A stretch of 64,000 bases of DNA from JBBROS01 sp965260935. GTDB lineage: Bacteria; Pseudomonadota; Alphaproteobacteria; Acetobacterales; Acetobacteraceae. The notes below the pieces were generated by a model. It saw nothing but the letters and a program-made list of their open reading frames with translations, was not told the origin of the DNA and did no database searches. The stretch is taken from positions 372,001 to 436,000 of the forward strand of contig OZ253374.1 in NCBI GenBank assembly GCA_965260935.1, written 5' to 3'. The position numbers and the translations under genes were made by a program. Shown piece after piece: positions 8,507-17,025 of this stretch. Position 1 is the first letter of the stretch; each line of letters starts with the position of its first letter.

Positions 8507-9477
8507 CACTGGCCGCTGCGGCGCCTGGAACGGCGACGGAGGACGCAACATCCCGGGTCTCGCCGGCGCTGGACAATGGCGAACCCATGCAACGGGACGG
8601 CGTGACCGCAGCGGCACGCGCCGCGACGCGCGCCGCGCAACAGGCGCAGGAAGCGGCCGACGACGCGCTTGACTGGTTGCGGCAGCAGCGCCGGACCGTG
8701 CCGGAGCGTGGGCGGGGCGCGTCCGCACCGCGCGACCAGGCGCCTGCAGAAGGGGTCCTGACGGCTGGCCCCGCCAGCGGAGAGCCGTCACCGGCCACAG
8801 CGGCCCAGGCCCCGGCCGAGACCGTTCCGGGCGAGGCGACAGACGGCGCAAGCCGTCTCGCGCCGCAGTGCTACGGCGAGGCGGCATCCGGCGCGCCGCT
8901 GCGCTTGCCGCACACGGATTGGCTGTATCACCGGCTGGTCGTGACCGGGCCGGCGGACGCGCTCGCCGGCTTCCAGACGGCCGCGAGCGGCGCCGGCGCC
9001 ATCCCCTGGACCCTCGACGGGGACCGCATGGAAGAGGATCTCTTCCACTTGCTGGCGGTGCCGCCGGCCCCGCAACGCCGCCGGCTCAGCCTGTCCGGCG
9101 CCCGCGTGCTGGCGCGCCAGCTCCGCGAGACCGCCGAGCTGCGCCACGCGGCGGCGGCGGCCCGCGTCGGCCACAGCCGGGCCTGCCCGCTCGACCTGCA
9201 CGCCCTCGTGCCGGCGCCGCCCGCCATCCTGCGACTGGGCGCGGACCACCCGGACGCCGTCGCCTGGCTGTGGGCGCATTGGGGCACCACGGACGGCTTG
9301 CGCTACGTGACCGTCGAGCCGACTCCGGCGCTGCGCCCGCCTCCGTCGGCCGGGACCGCGACCGTGCGGCTCAGCTTCTGGTCGGCCGACTGGACGCCGT
9401 GGCGAGCCTTCCTCGTTCTGCAGGCGCGCTGGCCGGCGCTGCGGTTCGACCTTCGTCCCACCTACAGCCGCTCGTGA
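8503..9477 (+). CDS. Conserved-looking protein of unknown function, middle gene of the integrase/ScpA set
   Basis: About 324 residues from TTG 8503 (TTGA overlap with the upstream stop); ATG 8587 is an alternative. Residues 1-130 are low-complexity, Ala/Pro-rich. The rest is structured: LPHTDWLYHRLVVTGPADA, GAIPWTLDGDRMEEDLFHLL, RLSLSGARVLARQLRE, a repeated Trp-rich segment DAVAWLWAHWGTTDGLR, and LSFWSADWTPWRAFLVLQ. I do not recognise a named domain. The TGA is overlapped by the GTG start of the ScpA-like gene (GTGA). Position suggests it works with both neighbours. Confidence 0.75.
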   Translation: MTLAAAAPGTATEDATSRVSPALDNGEPMQRDGVTAAARAATRAAQQAQEAADDALDWLRQQRRTVPERGRGASAPRDQAPAEGVLTAGPASGEPSPATAAQAPAETVPGEATDGASRLAPQCYGEAASGAPLRLPHTDWLYHRLVVTGPADALAGFQTAASGAGAIPWTLDGDRMEEDLFHLLAVPPAPQRRRLSLSGARVLARQLRETAELRHAAAAARVGHSRACPLDLHALVPAPPAILRLGADHPDAVAWLWAHWGTTDGLRYVTVEPTPALRPPPSAGTATVRLSFWSADWTPWRAFLVLQARWPALRFDLRPTYSRS

Positions 9478-10439
9478 GCGAGGCGTCCGCCCGAGATCCG
9501 GCCTGCGCCGCGCCAGCCGAACCGGCATCGGCGCCGTGGGAGGACCCGCCGCGCGGCCGGGCCCAGGCGACGTCGCTGGTGCTGGCCGTGAACGGGTTCG
9601 AGGGGCCGCTCGACTGGCTGCTCGAGATGGCGCGCGCCAAAAAAATCGACCTGGCCCGGCTGTCGATCGTGGCGCTGGTCGACGCGTTCGTGGGCGCGAT
9701 GCAAAGGGCTTTCGGGCAGGCCCCCGCCCGCGCCGTGGCGGACCTGTCGCGCTGGGCGGCCTGGACGGTGACGGCGGCGCAGCTGACCGAGCTGCGCTCG
9801 CGGCTGCTGCTGCCTCCCCCTGCGCCGCAAGCCGGCGCGGCACAGGGGGAGGCCGAGGCGCTGCGCCAGCGGCTGATCCGCCGCGAGCAGGTCGCTGCCT
9901 CGGCGGACTGGCTCGAACGGCGGCCGCAACTCGGGGTTGAGGTGTTCGCCCGCGGGCGGCCGGAGCGGTTTCAGGCGCCGCGTGCGGCGGCCAGCACCGA
10001 CGGGCAGAGCGGCGAGGCCGGGAACGACGACGGCCCGAGCGACGCCAAGGTGCAGGCGCCGGGGCTGGAGGATGACCTCCCAGTGCCTGGCGGCGACCTC
10101 ACTGACCTGCTGCGAGCGTGCCTGGCGGCGTTGCGGCTGCCGCCCGGGACCGCCGCCACCCAGTCGCGGCGGTTGCCGTTCTGGACCACCGGCGAGGCGG
10201 CGGCCCGGATCGCCCGGCTGCTGAACGCCCTGCCGGACGGGGCAGAGATGGCGGTCTTCCTGCCGGAGATCGCCGAAGGCGGCCCGGGCCGGGCGCTGCG
10301 CTGCCGCGCCGCGGTGGCGGCGACCTTGGTGGACGGATTGGAACTGGCCTGCAACGGCGCTGTCGGGCTGGACCAGGACGCGCTATGGCAACCGATCACC
10401 ATTCATCGGTGCGCGCCCGACGCTGAAGACGCCGCTTAA
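9474..10439 (+). CDS. scpA: Segregation and condensation protein A-like (ScpA/kleisin)
   Basis: 321 residues. The N-terminal ScpA signature is clear: VNGFEGPLDWLLEMARAKK then IDLARLSIVALVDAF, followed by SRWAAWTVTAAQLTELRSRLLLP, the helical segment that contacts SMC in ScpA. The C-terminal winged-helix region is divergent. ScpA is the kleisin linking SMC heads; plasmid-type copies travel with recombinase-like genes. No scpB or smc is seen downstream, where the DNA is broken up. GTG start overlaps the preceding stop. Confidence 0.85.
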   Translation: MSEASARDPACAAPAEPASAPWEDPPRGRAQATSLVLAVNGFEGPLDWLLEMARAKKIDLARLSIVALVDAFVGAMQRAFGQAPARAVADLSRWAAWTVTAAQLTELRSRLLLPPPAPQAGAAQGEAEALRQRLIRREQVAASADWLERRPQLGVEVFARGRPERFQAPRAAASTDGQSGEAGNDDGPSDAKVQAPGLEDDLPVPGGDLTDLLRACLAALRLPPGTAATQSRRLPFWTTGEAAARIARLLNALPDGAEMAVFLPEIAEGGPGRALRCRAAVAATLVDGLELACNGAVGLDQDALWQPITIHRCAPDAEDAA

Positions 10440-10604
10440 GACGCAGTGCGGCGCGTTCGGAGGATTATGCGCAGCGACGTGCGCGAGTGGACGCTCAGCC
10501 ACGGCGCTTGCGGTAGATGGCCTCGTTGTCCGCTTTGCGCCCATTCCGGACACTCAATTGTCTTGGGTGGTCGCCGGGAAGCGGACATAGCTGCCGTTGC
10601 CGGG
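10440..10604. other. Intergenic stretch after scpA, no gene seen
   Basis: No open frame with coding character. If an scpB gene once followed scpA it has been lost here. The region leads into the palindrome at 10605. Confidence 0.4.
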
Positions 10605-10646
10605 CTAAGCAGGCTTGCGTAGCTTATGCCATGCAAGCCTGCTTAG
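10605..10646. repeat. 42-bp palindrome resembling paired IS630 ends
   Basis: Perfect 14-bp arms (ctaagcaggcttgc / gcaagcctgcttag) around a 14-base spacer, with TA at each edge. The arm begins like the right end of the IS630 at 6475 (TAAGCAGGCTTTGC reading inward). It may be a minimal non-autonomous IS630 relic; it could also act as a terminator for scpA. Confidence 0.5.
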
Positions 10647-10806
10647 AAACCCTTGGGGACGCATCGTTTTATCGGCAGCGTGCCGGCACGCTCCGCCGAA
10701 TGATGCTTAGCTGAGCGCGAATGGTGCGTTTGCCTGGCTCCCTTGCGCGGACTGCTAAGGCGACCAAAACATGAACTCACGCGCGACAAACGGACCAGCA
10801 ATAATG

Positions 10807-10820
10807 TGTCGCTTGCGACA
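10807..10820. promoter_or_regulatory. 14-bp palindrome, candidate operator upstream of the SDR/AKR genes
   Basis: TGTCGC-TT-GCGACA, a perfect inverted repeat about 145 bases upstream of the dehydrogenase start. The form suits a dimeric TetR-, MarR- or LysR-type regulator; no regulator gene is adjacent. Confidence 0.4.
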
Positions 10821-10916
10821 ACCAATGTGTTCTGGCACGGTCTGGCTATACCCATAGGAACACAGCGGCTTACGCGGTGCATAGCGTCTGCCGTGCATTT
10901 TGGGCCGATTAGGTCC

Positions 10917-10946
10917 GCTGCATCGGCCGGCAGAGGCCGATGCAGC
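10917..10946. promoter_or_regulatory. Perfect 12-bp inverted repeat just before the SDR start
   Basis: Arms gctgcatcggcc and ggccgatgcagc with a 6-base loop, ending 18 bases before the ATG. In mRNA it would be a strong hairpin in the leader. It could be an operator or an attenuating structure. Confidence 0.45.
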
Positions 10947-10964
10947 ACTCAACCAGGAAGTCAC

Positions 10965-11828
10965 ATGATGTCTCAATCAGCCAGTCCGGTGTGGTTCATC
11001 ACGGGTTGCTCGACCGGCTTCGGTCGCGAACTCGCCCGGCTCGTGCTCGAGCGCGGCTGGCGTGCGGTTGTCACCGCCCGCAATCCCGACCAGGTGGCGG
11101 ACCTCGTGGAAGGCAAAGAGGACCGGGCCGTCGCCCTCAAGCTCGACGTCACCGATGCAGGCCAGATCGCCGATGCCACGAAAGCGGCACAGGACCGCTT
11201 CGGCCAGATCGACATGCTGGTGAACAACGCCGGTTACGGCTACCTCGCCGCTGTCGAGGAGGGCGAGGACCGCGAGGTACGCGCCATGTTCGAGGCCAAC
11301 TTCTTCGGGCTGGTCGCGATGACAAACGCCGTGCTGCCCGGCATGCGCGCCCGCCGCAGCGGCTGCATCGTGAACATCTCGTCCGTCGGCGGCCTCGCGA
11401 GCTTCCCCGCCACGGGCTACTATCACGCGACGAAATACGCGGTGGAGGGCCTGTCGGACTCGCTGGCGCAGGAAGTTGGCCCACTTGGCATCAAGGTCGT
11501 CATCGTGGAACCGGGGCCGTTCCGCACCAATTGGGCCGGACCGTCCATCAAGCAATCCGCCACCCGCATCCCCGACTACGAGGCGACGGCCGGCGCCCGC
11601 CGGGCCCAGACCGAGGCCCGCAGCGGCAAGCAGCCGGGCGACCCGGCGCGCGCCGCCGAGGCCATCATCACGGCCGTGCAATCCCCCGAGCCGCCGCTGC
11701 ACCTCGTGCTGGGCAAGCCGGCGCTGGAGATCGCCCGCAAAAAGCTCGCCACGCTGAAGCAGGATTTCGACGCGTGGGAAGCCACGACGCTGGGCAGCGA
11801 CTACCCCGAGGGCGGCACATCGTTCTAA
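10965..11828 (+). CDS. Short-chain dehydrogenase/reductase (classical SDR)
   Basis: 287 residues from ATG 10965 (a second ATG follows directly); AGGAAG lies 4-7 bases upstream. NAD(P)-dependent oxidoreductase. Visible: cofactor motif TGCSTGFG, LDVTD, NNAGYG, catalytic Ser in NISSVGG and Tyr/Lys in YYHATKYAVEG, then EPGPFRTNW. The pattern is typical of SDRs annotated as oxidoreductases of unknown substrate, often next to aldo/keto reductases, as here. First of three genes on one strand; 22 bases to the next. Confidence 0.92.
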   Translation: MMSQSASPVWFITGCSTGFGRELARLVLERGWRAVVTARNPDQVADLVEGKEDRAVALKLDVTDAGQIADATKAAQDRFGQIDMLVNNAGYGYLAAVEEGEDREVRAMFEANFFGLVAMTNAVLPGMRARRSGCIVNISSVGGLASFPATGYYHATKYAVEGLSDSLAQEVGPLGIKVVIVEPGPFRTNWAGPSIKQSATRIPDYEATAGARRAQTEARSGKQPGDPARAAEAIITAVQSPEPPLHLVLGKPALEIARKKLATLKQDFDAWEATTLGSDYPEGGTSF

Positions 11829-11850
11829 ACCATCAACAAGGAGATCGGCC

Positions 11851-12837
11851 ATGAAAACGCGCAGGCTGGGCCGCAACGGGCCGGAACTGTCCGCTGTCGG
11901 GTTGGGCTGCATGGGCATGTCGGCCTTCTACGGCGGCCGTGACGCGGACGAGAGCGTCCGCACGCTGCACCGCGCCGTCGAGCTCGGCGTGACCTTCTTC
12001 GATACCGCCGACGTCTATGCCAATGGCGCCAACGAGGAACTGGTCGGCCGCACGTTGAAGCCGGTGCGCAGCCGGGTGTTCATCGCCACCAAGTTCGCCA
12101 ACACCTGGGGCGCGGATGGCCAGCGCACCGGGATCAGCGGCAAGCCGGACTACGTGCGTTCCGCCTGCGATGCCAGCCTGCAGCGGCTCGGCGTGGACGT
12201 GATCGACCTGCTGTACCAGCACCGGGTGGACCCGGACACGCCGATCGAGGACACGGTGGGCGCCATGGCCGGCCTCGTGCAGGCGGGCAAGGTGCGCTTC
12301 CTCGGCCTGTCGGAGGCAGCACCGGCAACCATCCGGCGTGCGCATGCCGTGCACCCGATCACGGCCCTGCAAACCGAGTACTCCCTGTGGTCGCGGGATC
12401 CCGAGGCGGAGATCATGCCCTTGTTGCGGGAGCTTGGCATCGGCTTCGTGCCCTATAGTCCGCTCGGGCGCGGCTTCCTGACGGGGCAGATCAAAACGAT
12501 CGACGATCTGGACAAGGATGATTGGCGCCGCACGTCGCCACGCTTCCAGGGTGCAGCCTTCGACGACAACCTGCGCCTGGTGAGCAGGATCAGCGAGCTG
12601 GCGGCGGCGAAGGGGTGCACGCCGGGTCAACTCGCGCTGGCCTGGGTGTTGGCGCAAGGCGAGGATGTAATCCCGATCCCAGGCACGAAGAAGGTTCGCT
12701 ACCTGGAGGAGAACGTGGCCGCCTCCGAGATCGTGCTGACCGGCGCGGAGCTCGCCGCACTCGACGACGCGCTGCCCGCCGGGGCCGCATCCGGGGAGCG
12801 TTACGCGCCGGACGCCATGCGCGCGCTCAACGGCTGA
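11851..12837 (+). CDS. Aldo/keto reductase, YajO/AKR13-like
   Basis: 328 residues, full length. NADPH-dependent carbonyl reductase on a TIM barrel. Visible: LGRNGPELSAVGLGCMGMS, catalytic Asp/Tyr in FFDTADVYANGANEE, Lys in VFIATKF, His in LLYQHRVDP, and cofactor-binding PIPGTKKVRYLEEN. An AAGGAGAT site precedes the ATG. Likely co-transcribed with the SDR and the next reductase; stress or aldehyde detoxification is possible but not shown. Confidence 0.93.
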   Translation: MKTRRLGRNGPELSAVGLGCMGMSAFYGGRDADESVRTLHRAVELGVTFFDTADVYANGANEELVGRTLKPVRSRVFIATKFANTWGADGQRTGISGKPDYVRSACDASLQRLGVDVIDLLYQHRVDPDTPIEDTVGAMAGLVQAGKVRFLGLSEAAPATIRRAHAVHPITALQTEYSLWSRDPEAEIMPLLRELGIGFVPYSPLGRGFLTGQIKTIDDLDKDDWRRTSPRFQGAAFDDNLRLVSRISELAAAKGCTPGQLALAWVLAQGEDVIPIPGTKKVRYLEENVAASEIVLTGAELAALDDALPAGAASGERYAPDAMRALNG

Positions 12838-12865
12838 CCGGTCCCCGCCGGCATTGGGAGGAACC

Positions 12866-13861
12866 ATGCATCACACATCCTTCGGTAAAACCGGCCTGCA
12901 CGTTTCGAAGCTCTGCCTGGGCACGATGACCTTCGGCTTGCAGTGCGACGAGGCGCAAAGCCATGCCATCCTGGATACGGCGGCGTCCGGCGGCATCGAC
13001 TTCCTCGACGCCGCCGATGTCTACCCGCTTGGAGGCGGCCACAACACGGCGGGCCGCACGGAGGAGATCGTCGGCGGCTGGCTGCAGGGCAAGCGTCACC
13101 AGTACATCCTGGCGACCAAGTGCGTCGGCGCCATGGGACCGAAACCGTGGGACCAGGGCATGTCGCGCAAGCACATCCTGGATGCGATCGACGCGTCGCT
13201 GCGGCGGCTCGGCACTGACTACGTCGACCTATACCAGCTCCACAGCTATGATCCGTGGACGCCGATCGACGAAGCCCTGGAAGCATTGGACACAGTCGTG
13301 CGCCACGGCAAGGCGCGCTATGCCGGCGTGTCCAACTGGCCGGCGTATAAAGTCGCGCGCGCGATCGGCCGGAGCGAACTGCGCAACCTCGTGCAGATCA
13401 AGTCCGTGCAGCCGCGTTACAACCTGCTGTTCCGCAGCTTCGAGCGCGACCTGCTGCCGCTCTGCGCGGAGGAGGGCGTAGCGGTCATTGCCTACAACCC
13501 GCTGGCGGGCGGGCTGCTGACCGGCAAGCACGACAACAAGGCCCCGCCACCCGAGGGCTCGCGCTTCCAGCTCGGCACGGCTGGCTCACGCTACCAGGAG
13601 CGCTACTGGCACGGGCGGCAGTTCGAGACGATTGAGGCCTTGCGCACGGTCGCGAACGAGGCAGCGATGAGCATGGCGACCATGGCCATGCGCTGGGTGC
13701 TCTCGAACCCGGCGATCACGGCGCCGATCATCGGCGCGAGCCGGCCCGAGCAGCTGGCGGACACGCTGGCGGCCGCGGAGCAAGGACCGCTTCCGGGCGA
13801 GCTGAAGAGCAAGCTCGACGACATCACGTTGGCCTGGCGCTCGGTCGACGAGGACCGGTAG
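12866..13861 (+). CDS. Aldo/keto reductase, second paralogue
   Basis: 331 residues from ATG 12866, with GGGAGG 5 bases upstream. Barrel and active-site motifs: FGKTGLHVSKLCLGTMTFG, DFLDAADVYPLGGG (Asp and Tyr), YILATKCVG (Lys), YQLHSYDPWTPIDE (His), IIGASRPEQL. Different subgroup from its neighbour (resembles YghZ/Tas-like members). 28 bases after the previous gene, so an operon of three is likely. Confidence 0.93.
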   Translation: MHHTSFGKTGLHVSKLCLGTMTFGLQCDEAQSHAILDTAASGGIDFLDAADVYPLGGGHNTAGRTEEIVGGWLQGKRHQYILATKCVGAMGPKPWDQGMSRKHILDAIDASLRRLGTDYVDLYQLHSYDPWTPIDEALEALDTVVRHGKARYAGVSNWPAYKVARAIGRSELRNLVQIKSVQPRYNLLFRSFERDLLPLCAEEGVAVIAYNPLAGGLLTGKHDNKAPPPEGSRFQLGTAGSRYQERYWHGRQFETIEALRTVANEAAMSMATMAMRWVLSNPAITAPIIGASRPEQLADTLAAAEQGPLPGELKSKLDDITLAWRSVDEDR

Positions 13862-13982
13862 GCGCGGCTGCGACTTTGTTGCATATGTGGACATCGGGTA
13901 ATCGCGGCGGGGGCCTAGGCCATCCATGATGCCGCGGTCCGGGCGCTATCGCCCGGCGGTTCGCAGCCTGGGAGGCGGTTCG
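13862..13982. other. IS110 upstream flank
   Basis: 121 bases between the reductase stop and the IS110 transposase start. Holds short palindromic bases (cgctatcgcccggcgg area) but no gene. In IS110-group elements this flank can encode the bridge RNA; it seems short for that. Confidence 0.3.
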
Positions 13983-15013
13983 ATGACCCAATTTGTTGGT
14001 TTGGACGTGTCACAGAAGCTGACGGCGATCTGCATCGTGGACGAGACAGGACGCAGGCTGTGGCGCGGCCAGTGCGCCACAGCCCCAGAGCAGATCGAGC
14101 GGATGGTAAAAGGGCATGCGGGAAAGGACGCCAGGGTCGGCGTCGAGACTGGCCCCATGACGCCTTGGCTTGTGCATGAACTACGCGCACGAGCGCTCAA
14201 CGTGACCTGCCTTGACGCCCGGCATGCCAGCGCCGCGCTCAAAATGCAGATGAACAAGACAGACCAGAACGACGCCGAGGGCTTGGCGCAGATCATGCGG
14301 ACGGGATGGTATCGGCCGGTGCACGTGAAGTCGCTCGACGCCCACCGGGCACGTGCCCTGCTCGGCGCCCGGGCGCAGCTGGTCGGCATGACGACGCGGC
14401 TGTCGAACCACATCCGGGGCGTGCTGAAGACGTTCGGGATGCTGCCAGGCGCGATGCGCGGTCTGCCGTTCGACCGCCGTATCGAGGAGCTGCTGGCCGA
14501 CCGCGACGACCTGGCGCCGGTTGTCCGGCCCATGCTGGTGGCGTGGCGGCAGCTGCGCGAGCAGATCGCAACCTTTGACAAGGAGGTGCGTACGCTGGCG
14601 AAGCGGGACCCGACCTGCCGCCTGCTGATGAGCGTGCCCGGCATCGGGGTGCTGTCCGTGCTGGCCTACGTGAGCACGATCGAGGACCCGGCGCGGTTCG
14701 CCCGGTCGCGATCAGTGGGTGCGCACATGGGTCTGACGCCCAGGCAGTATCAATCGGGCGAGGTCGACCGCAGCGGCCGGATCTCGCGGTGTGGCGATAG
14801 CTGGCCCGCACGCTGCTGTATGAGGCGGCTGTCGTTCTGCTGACGCGGGTCAAGCGGGCCTCGCCGTTGAAGGACTGGGCACAGGCGATTGCGAAGCGGT
14901 CCGGCCCTGGCAAGGCGCGCGTGGCGCTGGCCAGGAAGCTGTCCGTGATCCTGCACAGCCTCTGGCGGTCCGGCGAGCCGTTCCGCTGGTCGGAGCAGGC
15001 AACGGCGGCCTGA
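13983..15013 (+). pseudogene. IS110 family transposase, frameshifted
   Basis: DEDD-type recombinase related to RuvC. N-terminal DEDD residues: FVGLDVSQKLTAIC, VGVETGPMT, MNKTDQNDAEGLAQIM. C-terminal Tnp_20 part: LLMSVPGIGVLSVLAYVS, ARSRSVGAHMGLTPRQYQSG. One base is missing near 14801, moving the last ~70 residues (LLYEAAVVLLTRVKRA, KLSVILHSLWR) to the next frame; TGA 15011-15013. Otherwise full length, about 342 residues. ATG 13983 preceded by GGGAGG. Confidence 0.9.
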
Positions 15014-15514
15014 CCCGGCCCTGACGAGATCCACCTACGCCCGACGCCGGCGCGGGTGCGAGTTGCCCACCAGGGCGAGGGTGCAGGCTGGCTGCAAGGG
15101 AGGCCGTTGGGCCGCGTGGCTTCCACGTGAGCCCGTTGTGGACATTGCAGCGCCTGTGCTTCGAACCGGATGTTGCGGCGGCAACCGCCGACCGCGGAGA
15201 GAACCGTGACCCTGGTATGGCAACAACGGCAGCAAGTGGGCAGCGATTGCCATTGACAAAGGAGGCGCGATTAGAAAACGGCACCTGGAGCGCAAGGGGT
15301 TAGGCGCGATCTGACTTCCGGAACGAATGCGGTCATGTGTCCGGCCTACGACGTGGCTGCATGACCGCTGGCCCAGGTGGGTTTCGCCGAACAGGCCCCA
15401 AACACGGACGCGGCCTCGCAGGGCCGGTGCAACAAGCGGGATCTCCTGTTCGTCGGTTCGACCGGCTGCCATCTCCTGCTTGTGCCCTTTTGCTCCTCGG
15501 CGGTGACGAACGGC
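15014..15514. other. About 500 bases without a gene, including the likely 3' non-coding end of IS110
   Basis: No supported gene. In IS1111-type members of the IS110 family the bridge RNA is encoded downstream of the transposase, so 15014-15300 is the place to look for it; the sequence has several short inverted repeats but I cannot fold it. From about 15300 onwards nothing is recognised until the IS630 end at 15515. Confidence 0.35.
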
Positions 15515-15525
15515 TAGAGCGGTTT

Positions 15526-16558
15526 TCATTTAGGTCTGGCAGTCCTGTATCCTGAGTGCCTGAAGTAGCCTTGTGCGTCCTGGGGCGTGATGGCGTTGAG
15601 TGCTGGTCCAAGCGCGGTGTGCAGGGCGTTTGCGGTGCGCGCGGCGGCTTGGCGCAGCCTGCCCTTCACCTTGGCCCAGGCTTGCTCGATGGGGTTCAGG
15701 TCGGGGCTGTAGGAGGGCAGGTAGCGGTAGGCGAAGCCCGAGGCGTCCAGCAGCGTCCTGACCGCGGGCGTCTTGTGCGCGGCCAGGTTGTCCATCACCA
15801 GCACCGCGTCGGGCTGCGCTTCACGCAGCTTGGGCAGCAGCACCCGGTCCAGGTAAGCCGTGAACACCGCGGCGTCGGCCGCGGCCTCGACCGACATGGC
15901 GGCCACCACGCCACCCGCGCCGAGCGCCCCTCCGCTGCCTTTCCACGCGCACGAGCGCGCGGAACCTTGGCCAGCTCCGCCCAATATGGTGACGCGCTCC
16001 CAGCGGCCCGCGGGCGCCGTGCCCAGGGCGCGCTGGCCACGCGGCGCCTGCCCGTGCAGGCACGCCATGTTGGTCAGCGCCCCGCACTCATCCAGGAACA
16101 CCAGCCGCTCCGGGCTGATCCCTCCTACGCCCGCGTCAGGGTCAGCGTGCCAAGCGGCACGGGCGCGCGCCACGTCGTCACGGTCCTGCTCGGCCGCGCG
16201 CAGCGTGCGCTTTTTTCCAGCTCCAGCCCATGCGCCGCAGCGCCCGATGCACGGTAGACAGGTGGACCGACACTCCGGACGTCTCGGCCAAGCGGTCCCG
16301 GCACTGCACCAGGGTCAGGTGGTTGGCCCCGTCCAGCAGTCCGCGCAACGCCGCCTCAGCGTTTCCCGACACCTTGGGCTTGAGATGGCCGCCCATCTTG
16401 CCTGGCCCGCGCCGCCCGTCCTGGCGCCATGCTCGCACCCAGTCCTGCACCGTCGAGCGCCCCACCGCGAACCGCTGGGCAACGGCTGGCGCCGCCTCGC
16501 CGGCCTCAACCGCTGTCAGAACCCGTTCCCGCAGGTCCACCGAATACGCATTAGCCAT
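15526..16558 (-). CDS. IS630 transposase in two frames, probably joined by -1 frameshifting
   Basis: Frame one (16178-16558, 126 residues) is the helix-turn-helix part: MANAYSVDLRERVLTA, AVAQRFAVGRSTVQDW, VHLSTVHRALRRMGWSWKK. Frame two (from about 16216 to 15526) is the DDE part: LVFLDECGALTNM, DAVLVMDNLAAHKT, LPSYSPDLNPIEQAWAKVKG. They meet at a run of six A on the minus strand (16211-16216) in GGAAAAAAG; a -1 slip there fuses WKK to RTLRAAEQDRDD. IS630 elements are known to use this arrangement. A 17-residue insert (see 15929-15982) follows RVTILG. Confidence 0.85.
15929..15982. repeat. Palindromic insert element, copy A
   Basis: About 53 bp inserted in frame into the IS630 transposase between VTILG and ALGAGG, as shown by comparison with the paralogue at 19801-20790 (VTVLGALGAEG). 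Minus-strand layout: ggcggag..ggccaaggttcc, 10-bp stem ttccgcgcgc/gcgcgtggaa with loop tcgt, then ggcagcggagg. Adds GAGQGSARSCAWKGSGG to the protein. Confidence 0.75.
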
Positions 16559-16621
16559 CCCACACGTCCTAAAACCAGATATATGGGAACGAACCGCCGG
16601 ACCTACACGCAAAACGCTCTA

Positions 16622-17025
16622 GTGAGGCATCGGGTCGATGCGGTCGGTTCCTTGTGGCTGGTGCCGAGTTCCGCGCGGACGGCGGGGTGCAACCCGATCG
16701 AGCGAACATTGCGGGTCATCTCGCCACGGGATCACCGCCCGCGTAAGCTCGAGCGGACTGTCGCGTCGCTCGCCGCTTCCTGCCGGGTGCCGAATGGCGC
16801 GCAGCGGCGGATCTCGACCTCGGTTTATACGCCAGGCACTTGACCGATCTCGGGCTACCGCCGGACCGCCGGCCACGATAAGCTTGTCGAGCAGCGGATC
16901 GGGACCCACGTCATGTCGGCAGCGGGCGTGCAGGGGATGGACGACGAACTCGAGCCGCGTCGTGCGGCTCTCTAGCGCACGGGCCGGATCCCTAGATCGC
17001 GGGTCCGTGCAGGGCGGGATAAGGC
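16622..17025. other. 400-base stretch with no recognisable gene
   Basis: Open frames on both strands are short and have no recognisable motif; one minus-strand frame contains LIVAGGPAVARD but nothing else. Likely decayed DNA between the IS630 and the oxidase. Confidence 0.4.

Larger units (their letters stand above)
15515..16621. mobile_element. IS630 family element with a palindromic insert
   Basis: 1107 bp, bounded by TA at 15515-15516 and 16620-16621. Imperfect terminal repeats: left TAGAGCGGTTTTCATT, right (reverse complement) TAGAGCGTTTTGCGTG, both continuing as TAGGTCNGGC. Contains one transposase in two frames. Confidence 0.85.
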
